Source of the DNA: Jaltomata sinuosa
Lineage: Eukaryota > Streptophyta > Magnoliopsida > Solanales > Solanaceae
Direction: 5' to 3'
Length of the DNA: 64,000 bases
NCBI GenBank assembly: GCA_003996215.1
Contig: QJPP01004053.1
Coordinates: 48,094-112,093, forward strand
How positions within the stretch are numbered: the first letter of the stretch is position 1; every line of letters begins with the position of its first letter. Positions 34,625 through 45,550 of the stretch are shown here, one piece after another. The position numbers and the translations under genes are program-made. Under the pieces are notes generated by a model, which saw nothing but the letters and a program-made list of their open reading frames with translations, was not told where the DNA came from and did not search any database.

Positions 34625-36703
34625 TGTAACACCCCAGAACCTCCAAGTCTAGACTCAGCTCAGAAAACTAGAAAGTATTAAAAATTTCAATTGTCAGCCG
34701 ATTCACGGGTCAGATCCATGAGTCGTGAAAGTGTCCACGGGTCGTGGACTATGCTCATAGAATCAGATCAGAGAACTGACAGTTTCTCTAAGAACCATGA
34801 ACTGGTTCTACGAAGCATAGAACGATCCACGAGTCGTGAATCAGGTTTGTGGAACTCAGACCTGAGGCCTGACATTTCCTTTGAGGACCACAAACTGGTT
34901 CCACGACTCATGTAATGGTCCACGAGTCATGGAATGGTCTCGTGGAACTAGACCTATGAGTCAACATCCAGCCAGGATCCACGAGTGAGATCCACGACCC
35001 GTGGAAGTTTCCACAAGTTGTGGACCACACTCGTAGAACCCAACTCTAGTAGCTCAGGATTTCCTGCTCAGGAACCACGATAGGGTTCCATGAGTTGTGG
35101 AAGTTTCCACGAGTTGTGGTTCCCATCCATGGAACCTAAGTCATGAATTTCAGCAGTTTCTTTTAATTAATTTAGGGACATTCCAGTCTTTTCCCTACCC
35201 TTTTAATTCTGAACCTTAGTCATTTAGGGGGGGTAATTAAAGGGAATTTCACTCTTATTTCCTCATCCTCCCTAAACTAATCAGACTTAGAAAGAAAAGA
35301 AGAAAAGAGGTGATAGTTTTGCTCAAGAACAATCAAAGGGTTCCTTCAAGCTCAGCCACAAAATCCAAGGGATTTCTCCATAGATTCTTCTCCAGGTATG
35401 TGGGATTTTACTAGTGGGTTCCTTTCACCCATTAGGTCCCTAGATTTCAGTCAGTTCTTCAGTTTCCCATGAAATATTCAGACCTAGGGTTCCTAAATCT
35501 TAGGGATTCATTGTAATTTAGATGTTACTACTGATATGATTTTTAATTCTTACTTTCTTGGAGAATTAGTATAGTTACATGTACAGGACTCAGAAACTCT
35601 AGATTGTGTTAATTTCAGTAGTCATAAATTATTTGCTAGGCAGATAATTCAGACAATAGTGCTTCAGAACTTGAATGCCATATCCTTCAGTATATGTATG
35701 TTGCATTCTCAGATGATTATCAGTATTTGAGCTATCCATTACTTTAGTTTGCATTTTCTTGCGCATAATCAGTTGGGAGTAGACTTAGTTCCAGGGAGAT
35801 GATAAGATGAAGGCTTAGCTGTCAAATTAGACTAAGACCTTTAGTAGCAATCCCCAAGTCCCAGAACAACGGTGCCACCGTATTTTTGAAAAGGGTCAGT
35901 TATCATATTAGGTTGGTCATCTTTGTCCCTTGTGGACATCAGTTAGTGGATCCACGTCAGTTTTGTTTGTACCCTTGGCAAGGTATGAACACCCTTCCAT
36001 ACAGGGTGTTAGCAGTTAGATCAGCTTGGGGTATGTCAGTTAATAGTACCTCCTACATTCAGACTCATGTTGCATTGACCTTGTATCTAGTTATTCAATT
36101 CAGCATGCTATATATCCATGATCATTACTTGGTCATTGCATTCAGCTTATCTATCAGCTTATGTTTCAGTATGTATTCATGTTTTATAGCTTTGCATATA
36201 TCCCGCATGCTTAGTACATTCAAAGTACTGACACATACTTTTGTGCTACATCATTGTATGATATAGGTTCAGGCGCTCAGCATCCAGACCATGCTTAGCT
36301 CGATTTCTAGTCCTTACTTAGCAGCTTCAGTGGTGATTGCTTATAGTTTTAGGATGATATATATGCTTATTTATTTAAGTTTTACATTCCAGTTTCAGAT
36401 TATTAGAGTTAGTTGGGGCATGTCTCAGCAACTCACATCAGTTAGAGGCTTTCAGACATAGACTAGATTCAGCTATTGAGTTGTTAGTGTTGTTTTTCAA
36501 ACATCATTATACTCTTATATATAATTCATATTCAGACATGTTTTGGGCTCTTTTCTATTTCAAATATTAAATTGTTTCAGTTTTTCCGCACAGTGTATGT
36601 TTTATCTGAAATTGTCTAGTCAAGCCAGGCCATGGGTTAGCTTGAGGTCACTTGTAACACTAAGCACCACGTTGCGTCTAGTGGGTAGCCTCGGGGTGTG
36701 ACA
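34625..36703 (+). repeat. 5' LTR of the nested gypsy element
   Basis: The LTR runs from TGTAACACCCCAGAACC to CGGGGTGTGACA, 2079 bp. In the first roughly 245 aligned bases I count about 24 differences from the 3' LTR, mostly C/T and A/G. By eye this is about 90 percent identity, so the insertion is not recent. The U3 part (34690-35130) holds decayed copies of the CCACGAGTCGTGG palindrome; none is perfect here. Confidence 0.9.
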
Positions 36704-36707
36704 AACT

Positions 36708-36720
36708 TGGTATCAGAGCA
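36708..36720 (+). other. Primer-binding site, initiator Met-tRNA type
   Basis: TGGTATCAGAGCA lies four bases after the LTR end GTGACA. TGGTATCAGAGC is the classic sequence complementary to the 3' end of plant initiator methionine tRNA, used to prime minus-strand DNA in many Ty1 and Ty3 elements. It fixes the 5' LTR boundary. Confidence 0.9.
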
Positions 36721-36819
36721 TCAGGTTTAAGTGTCCTAGGGTGTCTGAAAGCCGCGTCGAGTAGAGTCTTCTTCATGGGTGTGAAGCGCGCCACACCTAT
36801 AGGGGAGAAGCTATGAGTA

Positions 36820-39300
36820 TTCTAAAGACAGCCTTCAGGACTCGGTATGGTCACCACAAATTTATTGTTATGTCTTTTAGACTAACAAATGTTCATGGAC
36901 TTAATGAACAGAGTGTTCAGACAATATTTGGACTTATTCATCATTGTCTTCATTGATGATATCCTCATTTATTCTCGGAGTGAGGAGGATCATGCAGACC
37001 ATTTGAGAATGGTGTTGTAGAATCTCAAGGATCTCCAGTTATTCGCCAAGTTTAGTAAGTGTGAGTTCTGGTTAAAATCAGTTGCTTTTCTTGGTCATAT
37101 GGTGTCTAGTGAAGGCATCCGAGTTGATTCTTAGAAGATTAAAGCAGTAAAGAACTGGCCTAGACCCACCTCTCTGGCAGACATCAGAAGTTTCTTGGGT
37201 TTGGTCGGTTACTACAGGAGGTTTGTTGAAGGATTTTCATCCATAGCTTCCTCATTGACCAAGTTGACTCATAAGAAGGTCGAGTTTCAGCAGTCAGATG
37301 AGTGTGAGAAAAGCTTCCTTGAATTGAAGACCAGGTTGACTACAGCTCTCATTTTGACTCTACCAAAGGGTTCGGATGGCGACGTGGTTTATTATGATGC
37401 ATCTAGGGTCGGCCTGGGTTATGTTTTGATGCATCAAGTTAAGGTCATAGCTTATGCTTCCAGACATCTTAAGATTTATGAGAAGAACTACCCGACTTAT
37501 GACCTTGAGCTTGCAGCTATTGTGTTTGCCTTAAAGATTTGGAGACACTACTTGTATGGTGTTCATGTTGATGTATTCACAGATCATAAGAGCCTCCAGT
37601 ATGTGTTCACCCAGAAAGAGTTGAATCTTTTTCAGAGAAAGTGGCTTGAGTTTCTCAAAGACTATGATATGAATGTTCTCTACCATCCGGTTAAGGCCAA
37701 TGTAGTGGTTTATGCCCTCAGCAGACTGTCTATGGGTAGTGTGTCACATGTTGAGAAAGAAAGGAAAGAATTAGCCAGGGATGTTCATAGGCTTGCTCGC
37801 TTAGGAGTTTGCCTCGTGGACACGATAGATGGTGGTGTGATAGTCCAGAATGGGTCATAATCTTTATTGGTAGTGGAGGTCAAAGAGAAGCAGAACAGTG
37901 ATCCCATATTGCTTTAGTTGAAAGGTCCAGTTCATCAGCAGAGAGTGGAGGTTTTCTCTCAAGGGGGAGATGGTGTGTTTTGCTACCAGGGTTGTTTATG
38001 TGTACCTAATGTGGGCGAGTTGAGGTAGTAGATCCTTATAGAAGCCCATAATTCCATATATTATATTCATCCTGGTGCTATTAAGATGTACCATGATCTA
38101 TGAGAAGTCTATGGGTGGAACGGCATGAAAAGGGACATTGCAGATTTTGTGTCTAAGTGTCCCAACTGTCAGCAGGTGAAAGTAGAACATCAAAACCCAA
38201 GAGGTGTGACTCAAGATATTAGCATTCCTACTTGGAAGTGGTAGCTGATTAACATGGATTTCATTATGGGTTTACCTCGTACTCGCAAACAACACGACTC
38301 CATTTGGGTGATAGTGGACAGAGTTACTAAGTCAGCTCACTTCTTGGCTGTCAAGACTACAATTCAGCAGAGGACTATGCCAAACTCTACATCAGCGAGA
38401 TAGTTAGGTTTCATAGGGTTCCCTTGTCTATCATCTCAGATAGCGGTCCTCAGTTTATATCTCATTTCTGGAGATCATTTCAGAAAGGTCTTGGTACTCA
38501 GGTGAATCTCAGTACCGCATTTCATTCACAGACGGATGGTCGGGCATAGCGTACCATTTAAACTATAGAGGACATGCTAAGATCTTGCGTGATCTATTTC
38601 AGGGGTAGTTGGGATGATCACCTACCTCTCATAGAGTTCTCCTATAATAATAGTTTTCATTCCAGTATTCAGATGGCCCCATATGAGGCACTTTATGGGT
38701 GTAGATACAAGTCACCAGTTGGTTGGTTTGAAGTAGGTGAAACAGCCTTGGTTGGGCCAGATTCAGTTCATGAGGCTATGGAGAAAGTTCAGCTCATCAG
38801 AGAGAGATTAAAGACAGCTCAGATTCATCAGGAGTCCTATGCAGATATGAGGAGAAGGGACTTAGAGTTTGAAATCAATGATTGGGTCTTCCTAAAAGTG
38901 TCACCCATGAAGGGGGTGATGAGGTTTGGAAAGAAAGGAAAGCTCAGTCCCAGATATGTACGTCCCTACAGAATCTTGAAAAGGATTGGTAATATGGCTT
39001 ACGAGTTAGAGTTTCCAGCAGAACTAGCAGTGGTTCATCGAGTCTTTCACATTTCTATGTTGAAGAAGTGTGTAGGTGATCCGGCATCGATAGTGCTTTT
39101 AGAGAGTGTGGATGTGAAGGATAGCCTCGCCTATGAGGAGGTTCCAGTCGAGATTCTTGACCGTTAGGTTCACAGGTTAAGAAATAAGGAAGTCTCTTCA
39201 GTAAAAGTTTTGTGGAGGAATCAGTCCGTAGAGGGAGCTACTTGTGAAGCAGAAGAAGCCATGATGATCAAGTACCCTCACTTCTTCCCTTCCTATCCGG
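36820..39300 (+). pseudogene. Gypsy pol second half: RT palm, RNase H, integrase, chromodomain-like tail
   Basis: After about 115 bp of leader the sequence enters RT at KTAFRTRYGHHKFIVMSF. The active-site box FIDDILIYSRS is at 36949. There follow KFSKCEFWLKSVAFLGHMVS, the open piece 37195-37860 (connection and RNase H: GLVGYYRRFVEGFSSIASSL, YDASRVGLGYVLM, FTDHKSLQYVF), the integrase zinc region (CPNCQQVKVEH near 38160), the core (MDFIMGLPRTRKQHDSIWVI at 38255, ISDSGPQF near 38435) and the open piece 38574-39167 (EFSYNNSFHSSIQMAPYEALYG, VSPMKGVMRFGKKGKLSPRY, VHRVFHISMLKKC). The tail VPVEILDR and RLRNKE resembles the chromodomain-like end of Del/Tekay elements. At least one frameshift near 38370 and several stops break it. 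The piece is almost collinear with part B of the minus-strand host pol. Confidence 0.9.
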
Positions 39301-39523
39301 TTTCAGCTTGAGGTAACAGTTTCTATCCAGTTTCTCAGTTTACTCTTATGTATTTCAGTCTCAGTACCATGTTCCCTCAGCTATCCTTGCATTTCAGCAT
39401 GTTTGCATATCTATGGGACTAAGTTCAGTTAGATATCATTTCCTAGTACTCCGTTGGTAGGGATTGCAACTCTTTCCCTCCAAACTCAGCGTGTTTAGTC
39501 TTCATTCGAGGACGAATGATCCC

Positions 39524-39536
39524 AAGGGGGAGATAT
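39524..39536 (+). other. Polypurine tract of the nested gypsy element
   Basis: AAGGGGGAGATAT stands directly before the 3' LTR start. It follows the conserved line TTCATTCGAGGACGAATGA, which is common just before the PPT in these elements. Confidence 0.85.
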
Positions 39537-41622
39537 TGTAACACCCCAGAACATCCAAGCCTAGACTCAGCTCAGAAAACCAGAAAGAATTAAAAATTTC
39601 AATTGTCAGCTAATTCACGGGTCAGATCCACGAGTCGTGGAAGTGTCCATGGGTCTTGGACTGTGCCCGTGGAATCAGATCAGAGAACTGACAATTTCTC
39701 TGAGAATCATGAACTGGTTCTATGGACCATGGAACGATCCACGAGTCGTGAATTAGGTTCGTGGAACTCAGACCTGAGGCCTGACATTTTCTCTGAGGAC
39801 CACGAACTGGTTCTACGACTCGTGTAATGGTCCACGAGTCGTGGAATGGTCCACGAGTCATGGAATGGTCTTGTGGAACCAAACTTATGAGTAAATAGCC
39901 AGCCAGGATCCACGAGTGAGATCCACGACCCATGGAAGTTTCCACGAGTCGTGGACCATACTCATAGAACCCAACTCCAGTAGCTCAGGAACCACAATAG
40001 GGTTCCACGAGCCGTGAAAGTTTCCACGAGTCGTGGTTCCCATCCATGGAACCTGACTCACATATTTCAGCAGTTTCTTTTAATTAATTCAGGGACATTC
40101 CAGTCTTTTACCTACCCTTTTAATGCCAAACCCTAGTCATTTAGGGGGGTAATTAAAGGGATTTTTACTCTTATTTCCTCATTCTCCCTAAACTAATCAG
40201 ACTTAGAAAGAAAAGAAGAAAATAGGCGATAGTTTTTCTCAAGAACAAGCAGAGGGTTCCTTCAAGCTTAGCCCCAAAATCCAAGGGATTTCTCCATAGA
40301 TTCTGCTCCAGGTATGTGGGATTTAACTAGTGGGTTCCTTTCACCCATTAGGTCCCTAGATTTCAGTCAGTTCTTCAGCTCCCCATGAAATATTCAGACC
40401 TAGGGTTCCTAAATCGTAGGGATTCATTGCAATTCAGATGTTACTGCTTAAATGATATTTAATTCCTACTTTCTTGGAGAATTAGTATAGTCACATCTAT
40501 AAGACTTAGAAACCCTAGCTTGTTTTAATTTCAGTAGTCATAAATTATACTTTCTAGGCAGATAATTCAGACAATCATGCTTCAGAATTTGAATGCCATA
40601 TCCTTTAGTATATGTATGTTGCATTCTCAAGTGATTATCAGTATTTGAGCTATCCATTACTTCAGTTTGCATTTTCTTGCTCATAATCAGTTGGGAGTAG
40701 ACTTAGTATCGGGCAGATGACAGGATGAAGGCTTAGCTATAAATTAGGCTGAGACCTTTAGTAGCAGTCCCTAAGTCCCAGAACTACGACACCACCTTAG
40801 GTTTGAAAGGGGTCAGCTGTCAGATTAAGCTTGTCACCTTTGTCCCTTGTGGACATCAGTTAGTGGATCCACGTCAGGTTTGTTTGTATCCTTGGCAAGG
40901 TATGAACACCTTTCCATACAGGGTTACAGGTTGGCCCCACAGTTAGCTCAGCTTGGGGTATGTCGGTTAATAGTACCTCCCACGTTCAGACTCATGTTGC
41001 ATTGACCTTGTATCCAGTTATTCAGTTCAGCATGCTATATACTCATGATAGTTACTTGTTCATTGCATTCAACTTATCTATCAGTATATGTTTTAGTATG
41101 TATTCATGTTTTATAGCTTTGCATATATCCTGCATGCTCAGTTCATTCAAAGTACTGACGCATACTTTTGTGCTACATCATTGTATGATATATGTTCAGG
41201 CGCTCAGCATACAGACCGCGCTTAGCTCGATTTCAAGTCCTTACTCAGCAGCTTCAGTGGTGAGTCTTCATAGTTTGAGGATGATATATATGCTTATTTA
41301 TTTAAGTTTTACATTTCAGTTGCAGATTATTAGAGTTAGCTGGGGGCATGTCTCATCAACTCACATCAGTTAGAGGCTTTCAGACATAGAATAGATTCAA
41401 CTATTGAGTTGTTAGTGTTGTATTTCAGACATCATTATACTCTTATATATTCAGACATGTTTTGGGCTCTTTCTCATTTCACATATTAAATTGTTTCAAT
41501 TTTTCCACACAGTGTATATTTTATCTGAAATTATCTAGTCAAGCCAGGCCATGTGTTAGCTTGGGATCACTTGTGACACTAAGCACTGTGTTGCATCTAT
41601 GGGGTAGCCTCGGGGCGTGACA
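39537..41622 (+). repeat. 3' LTR of the nested gypsy element
   Basis: The LTR runs from TGTAACACCCCAGAACA to CGGGGCGTGACA, 2086 bp. It contains four perfect CCACGAGTCGTGG palindromes (39628, 39832, 39942, 40024) that are all decayed in the 5' LTR. Short open frames at 39603-39827, 39622-39945 (minus) and 40960-41373 lie inside and are not genes; the same frames recur in the 5' LTR. Confidence 0.9.
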
Positions 41623-42981
41623 TGACCAGCCCATCCTCCCCGCCGATGATCTCAGTCATACCCATTACCTCCTCTACCTAGTGAAGTTCTGGGAGCCTAT
41701 TGATGACCTGTCTGTCGAGGTCTAGGAAAATTCCTCCAAATATAACCAACCTCACTGCACTCATAGCAAGCACGGTGCAAGGTGGGTTACTGAACTGGAG
41801 AGGACAAAGTGAGGTAACCACTAAAATTTGATGAAGGATGACTGGTCCCTAATGGACCCCAACAGACACTTGTATCGCAGACTGAATAGGATGTGCAGGG
41901 TGCCTCTGGAAAATCTAACCCTTAGAATGCTGATCACTGAAACTTCCCCTGACAGGGGCTACTTTGAAGCCATCTTTGCAAAACCCTCTTGTTTGACACC
42001 TTTAATATTTTTCACAAACTTAATCACCTCCTGAAAAAACCTGCTAGAGAATGCCACCTATAGAGTTTAAATCTGAAGCCCTGTGTTCAACCCTTTCAGT
42101 AAATGATGAATTTGTTCCTCTTCAGTATGAATCAACTATATATGTTGAATATCGGGCAAGTGAATGGAACCAAGCCTCATAGGTTGCGACTGATAGATTG
42201 CCATGCTCAATATTAGCAAATTCATCTCTCCTCCTGTCTCACATAGTACACAGAACGTACTTCTCTAGGAACACCTAGTAAAACTGACCTCAAGTAATTG
42301 GGAGTGCCCCAGCATGCCTACACTCCACCAAAGCCCTCCACCATATTTTTGCATTACCCTACAGCTGAATAGTGATGAACCCAACCCCATACCTTTCAAC
42401 TATACTCATCCTGTGCAGTCGCTCATGGCAATTAATAATGAATTCATACGCATCATAAAACTCTAAACCATGGAAGACTAGAGGCTTCATTTTGACATAC
42501 TTGCAGAAAAGATCATGCTCACCACTGGTCATTATTTGACGTGTCACTTGTAGTGGAAAAATACATGTCTCGAAAGCTGCATCCATCTAAGAAGCTACAA
42601 TAGCAGCATGCTACACCCCCGGATGTTGTACAATGAGAACTACAGGTGTGGTTTTGATCCATGCTATCCCACTCAACTCAAGACTTGTTGAATCATAGTT
42701 GATGACATCTAAGTTTGAGGTGCACCTTCATGAACTGGTGTTGTCTTATCATTCTGAACTGATACTGCTTCATCCACTACAACCTCTAGAAGATTCTCGT
42801 GCGGGGGGAGGATACACTGACCTCTATCGAGCAGGTTCTACGGCCCAAGCTCTGCCCCTGGCAAGCGCTTCCGTTTTCCCTTACCTCATCCTCCTCTTGG
42901 TTGTTCCCTGCCATGAACCGCTACCTCAATGACTGGTTTGGGCACTGATGCTCTTGCTTTCGAAGCACGTGTTCTCACCAT
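41623..42981 (-). pseudogene. Gypsy gag remnant
   Basis: The minus-strand start MVRTRASKARASVPK at 42981 is the usual start of chromovirus Gag (MVRTRA). The frame is soon broken by stops, but capsid-region pieces can be followed (for example MSFMV-like helices near 42450 and PLSGEVSVISI near 41930). Near 41755 it reads CYECSEVGYIWRNFP, a zinc knuckle in which the histidine is tyrosine and the last cysteine is phenylalanine, so the knuckle is dead. The frame is cut at 41623 by the nested element, and the rest of gag-protease resumes at 34624. Confidence 0.7.
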
Positions 42982-43337
42982 CTATGAGAATAAGAGTGAA
43001 AGAATCAAATATCAATTTGGATCAACAAATACCAATTGAAATTAAGTAATAGCACAAAGGAAAGTCAATTTTGGAAAGTTTAATATCCCAAAACTTCCTA
43101 CGGGACCCTACGCCGCTCGACTATCTGCCACGGAACACCACAACATCAAAAATTACACGTTGAATCAAGAATTTCCACTTAAGCATATAACACCAGAGTT
43201 TTATCAATACTCACCCAAGCTTAAGATTTTATCAACTCTCAACTTAGGAAAAATTTGTACCGGGCACTTACCCCCCGACCACACTATAACGATGGAACAT
43301 GTCATTACAGAGGCAACCCATGATTGGATTATAATAA
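42982..43337. other. 5' leader of the gypsy element passing into Athila/Tat-like noncoding sequence
   Basis: The first 150 bp to the right of the gag start look like the A-rich leader of the minus-strand gypsy element. From about 43150 the sequence changes. It contains AGAGGCAACCCATG (43309-43322), the loop word of the Athila/Tat hairpin, in plus orientation. It is then interrupted by the foldback element at 43338 and continues at 44567. The joint between the two elements lies near 43150 but cannot be placed exactly. The open frame 43160-43516 is not a gene; its second half is the arm of the foldback element. Confidence 0.4.
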
Positions 43338-44557
43338 CGGAGAAGGGCCTAAATTACTCTTCAAGTATTGAAAATGATACAAATATACCCTCCTTCCACC
43401 TTTGGATTCTAAAATGTCCTTTTCATCCACCTTTGGGCTCTAAAATACCCTTCTCATCCACCTTTGGGCCCTATTTTTCCCTTTCCCTTAACAAACCCTT
43501 TAGGAAAACTGATTAGGATTTCTATTTAATATGTAACAATATTTTATTTGTTGAAATTTTAATTAATTAAAACCTATTAACTTACAAACCCAATTTGGAT
43601 CCCAGATTTAGCTCCCCTTCATTTCTGATCTCTCTATTTTTTTCAAGTTGTTACTTAGATTAGAAACATATGTCATAGATTTAATTTAATGACTAAGATT
43701 TAGTAAATTAAAAATAAATTTTAATTATGATTAAAATAATTAATTACTTTTATTTATTTACTCCAAAATATAAGGCAATTCCACAATTCTAGCCATTAAA
43801 TTTATTTTTAATTATATTATTATTTTATTTTGTCAAATATTCAAATATCTGATTGCTATATTATTTATAATATAGGAAAAAAAGTTATACTAAATTTTAG
43901 TTGTAATTTTTTTTATAAAGCGGGAGGACTTCTCTTCCAACATTGAAATTCCTTTCCAACATTCAAAATTAGGCTAAAAATAATTTGAGTGAAAAAATAG
44001 TAGCAAAAAAATTAAATTAAAAATGATGCAGGACAAAATTTACTCAAGCCTCAAGGCAAGTGAGAATATTTTTTTATATTTAGGAAAGATATCTTGTACA
44101 ACTAAAATTATGAGATTAAAATAATATTTTGAAAGTAAATATATGAAAGTAATTAATTATTTTAATCATAATTAAGACTTATTTTTAATTTACTAAATCT
44201 CAGTCATTAAATTAAATCTATGACTTATGTCCCTAATCTAAATAAGAACTTGAAAAAAATGGAGAGATAAGAAATGAAGTGGAGCTAAATCTGGGATCCG
44301 AATTGGGTTTGTGAGTTAATAGGTTTTTATTAATTAAAATTTCAACAAATAAAATGTTGTTACATATTAAATGAAAATCCTAATCAATTTTCCTAAAGAG
44401 TTTGTTAATAGAAAGGGCAAAATAGAGCCCAAAGATGGATAAGAAGGGTATTTTAGAGCCCAAAGGTGGATGAAAAGGGCATTTTAGAGCCCAAAGGTGG
44501 AATAAGAGTATATTTGTACCATTTCTAATACTTGAAGGGTAATTTAGGCCCTTTCCG
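43338..44557. mobile_element. Mutator-type foldback element (long-TIR MITE), 1220 bp
   Basis: The ends CGGAGAAGGGCCTAAATTAC and, read inward from the right, CGGAAAGGGCCTAAATTACC start two inverted arms of about 435 bp (43338-43772 and 44123-44557) around a 350-bp AT-rich centre. The flanks carry a perfect 9-bp direct repeat, TTATAATAA, at 43329-43337 and 44558-44566. A 9-bp duplication plus long TIRs is the mark of the Mutator superfamily. No transposase is encoded, so it is non-autonomous. Each arm holds three 31-bp subterminal repeats (CCACCTTTGG at 43396, 43427, 43458 on the left). The similar peptide reading of both arms is a consequence of the inverted repeat. Confidence 0.9.
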
Positions 44558-45175
44558 TTATAATAATGTAGGATATAAAGAAAAAAGAAAAGGAAAAAAC
44601 TAGAAAATTTAAAAATACAAAAAGATGTGGGACTTGTTTGACCGGTATCGCATGTGCTTTGTTTGAAATCTTTTGTGAGCGTGAGTGTAGCTTTCTTAGT
44701 CCCAAATTGTGTGGGGGGGACTTCTTTGTAGTGACGACACCGGGATGCCTTTATCATCTACTGATTGTTGGGATAACTCTTTTGTGTGTATGTAGATTAC
44801 TCTATCACATCGTAATGACATGCTTGGATCCATACTAGTTAGCATTTCAAATACTTTTGTAGTACAGGGAGTTGGACGAACTTGATTCAAACGTTGAATC
44901 GTTGTTGATTGCTATAGACCTATTTTGGGTATCTTTTAGTTGAGTCATCTATTCTATTTTGTTGTCATGTTGCTTGAGGACAAGCGAATGTTTTATGTTG
45001 AGGGTGTTGATGTGCCAGCATTCTACGGCATATTTGACTCTTTTTTACCTAGAATAGGCACAATTTTTCAAGCAACGATTGTAGAGTTTGATGGTTTCTA
45101 TGTTGAATTGCAGGAAATGTGAACCATGATAGAAAAGGATGGAAAATGCATTGTAATTGGGATCACTGTTAAGGG

Positions 45176-45480
45176 TGACGACTCCCATGACTAATCGTCA
45201 AGGGCATGACAAGTCATCACCCCAGTCGTCAAGCTTGAGAAAAGGAAGAAGTTCACTGGTTAAGTGTGACGACTCCCATGAAGAGTCGTCAAAGCTATGG
45301 TGAGTCATCACACTAACCACCAAGCTAAGCAGAGCCGGACAACATCACTAGATTGGGTGGCGACTCAGGAGACGAGTCATCACCTAACCCGTCAGGCTAA
45401 GGCAAAAATGATAGAGTCATTGGAACATGTGACGACTCAGGTGACGAGTCATCACAGTGTTGGTGAGTCGTCAGCCCAAG
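45176..45480 (+). repeat. Tandem array of CpG palindromes in the U3 of the LTR
   Basis: Four modules have the form 9-7-9: TGACGACTC, seven bases, GAGTCGTCA. They start at 45176, 45267, 45358 and 45430, that is 91, 91 and 72 bp apart. The module at 45267-45291 is a perfect inverted repeat; the others differ by one to three bases. Between them are further half-sites (GAGTCATCAC, AGTCGTCAAG). TGACG is the core of the as-1 type bZIP (TGA factor) binding site, and several lie in each module. A role as a promoter element or as foldback RNA is possible; both are inference. Confidence 0.8.
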
Positions 45481-45540
45481 AAGTCAAGTTGAAGGCAGAA
45501 ATTTCAAATTCTATTTTTGAATTTAAATTTTTTTAGACAT

Positions 45541-45550
45541 TTATAAATAC
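45541..45550 (+). promoter_or_regulatory. TATA-like box of the Athila/Tat LTR
   Basis: TTATAAATAC follows 60 bp after the end of the palindrome array. The equivalent box CTATAAATAC stands in the related LTR at 6880. Confidence 0.5.

Larger units (their letters stand above)
34625..41622 (+). mobile_element. Nested, internally deleted gypsy element with two LTRs, PBS and PPT
   Basis: Two LTRs of 2079 and 2086 bp flank 2.8 kb. The element starts TGTAACACCCCAG and ends GGGGCGTGACA. The flanking bases are TGACA (34620-34624) and TGACC (41623-41627), a 4-of-5 match for a 5-bp target duplication. It split the gag-protease region of the minus-strand host element: gag reads on at 41623, protease at 34624. 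Inside, gag, protease and the first half of RT are missing, while PBS, pol second half and PPT remain. This is a deleted copy that kept the signals needed in cis. Confidence 0.9.
28054..43150 (-). mobile_element. Minus-strand gypsy element with chimeric pol and a nested insertion
   Basis: Minus-strand order from right to left: 5' leader, gag (42981-41623), a nested element (34625-41622), protease (34475-34011), a first RT-RNase H (33979-32346), a second RT-RNase H-integrase (32345-30345), PPT and 3' LTR (30088-28054). No 5' LTR is found; the leader fades at about 43150, before the sequence changes to an Athila/Tat-like noncoding region. The element interrupts an Athila gag (left flank GAGGC). 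All frames are broken. Confidence 0.7.

Noticed and set aside
40960..41373. Open frame of 137 codons, repeated in part at 35886-36266
   Set aside because: Both are the same part of the two LTRs of the nested gypsy element and not a gene.
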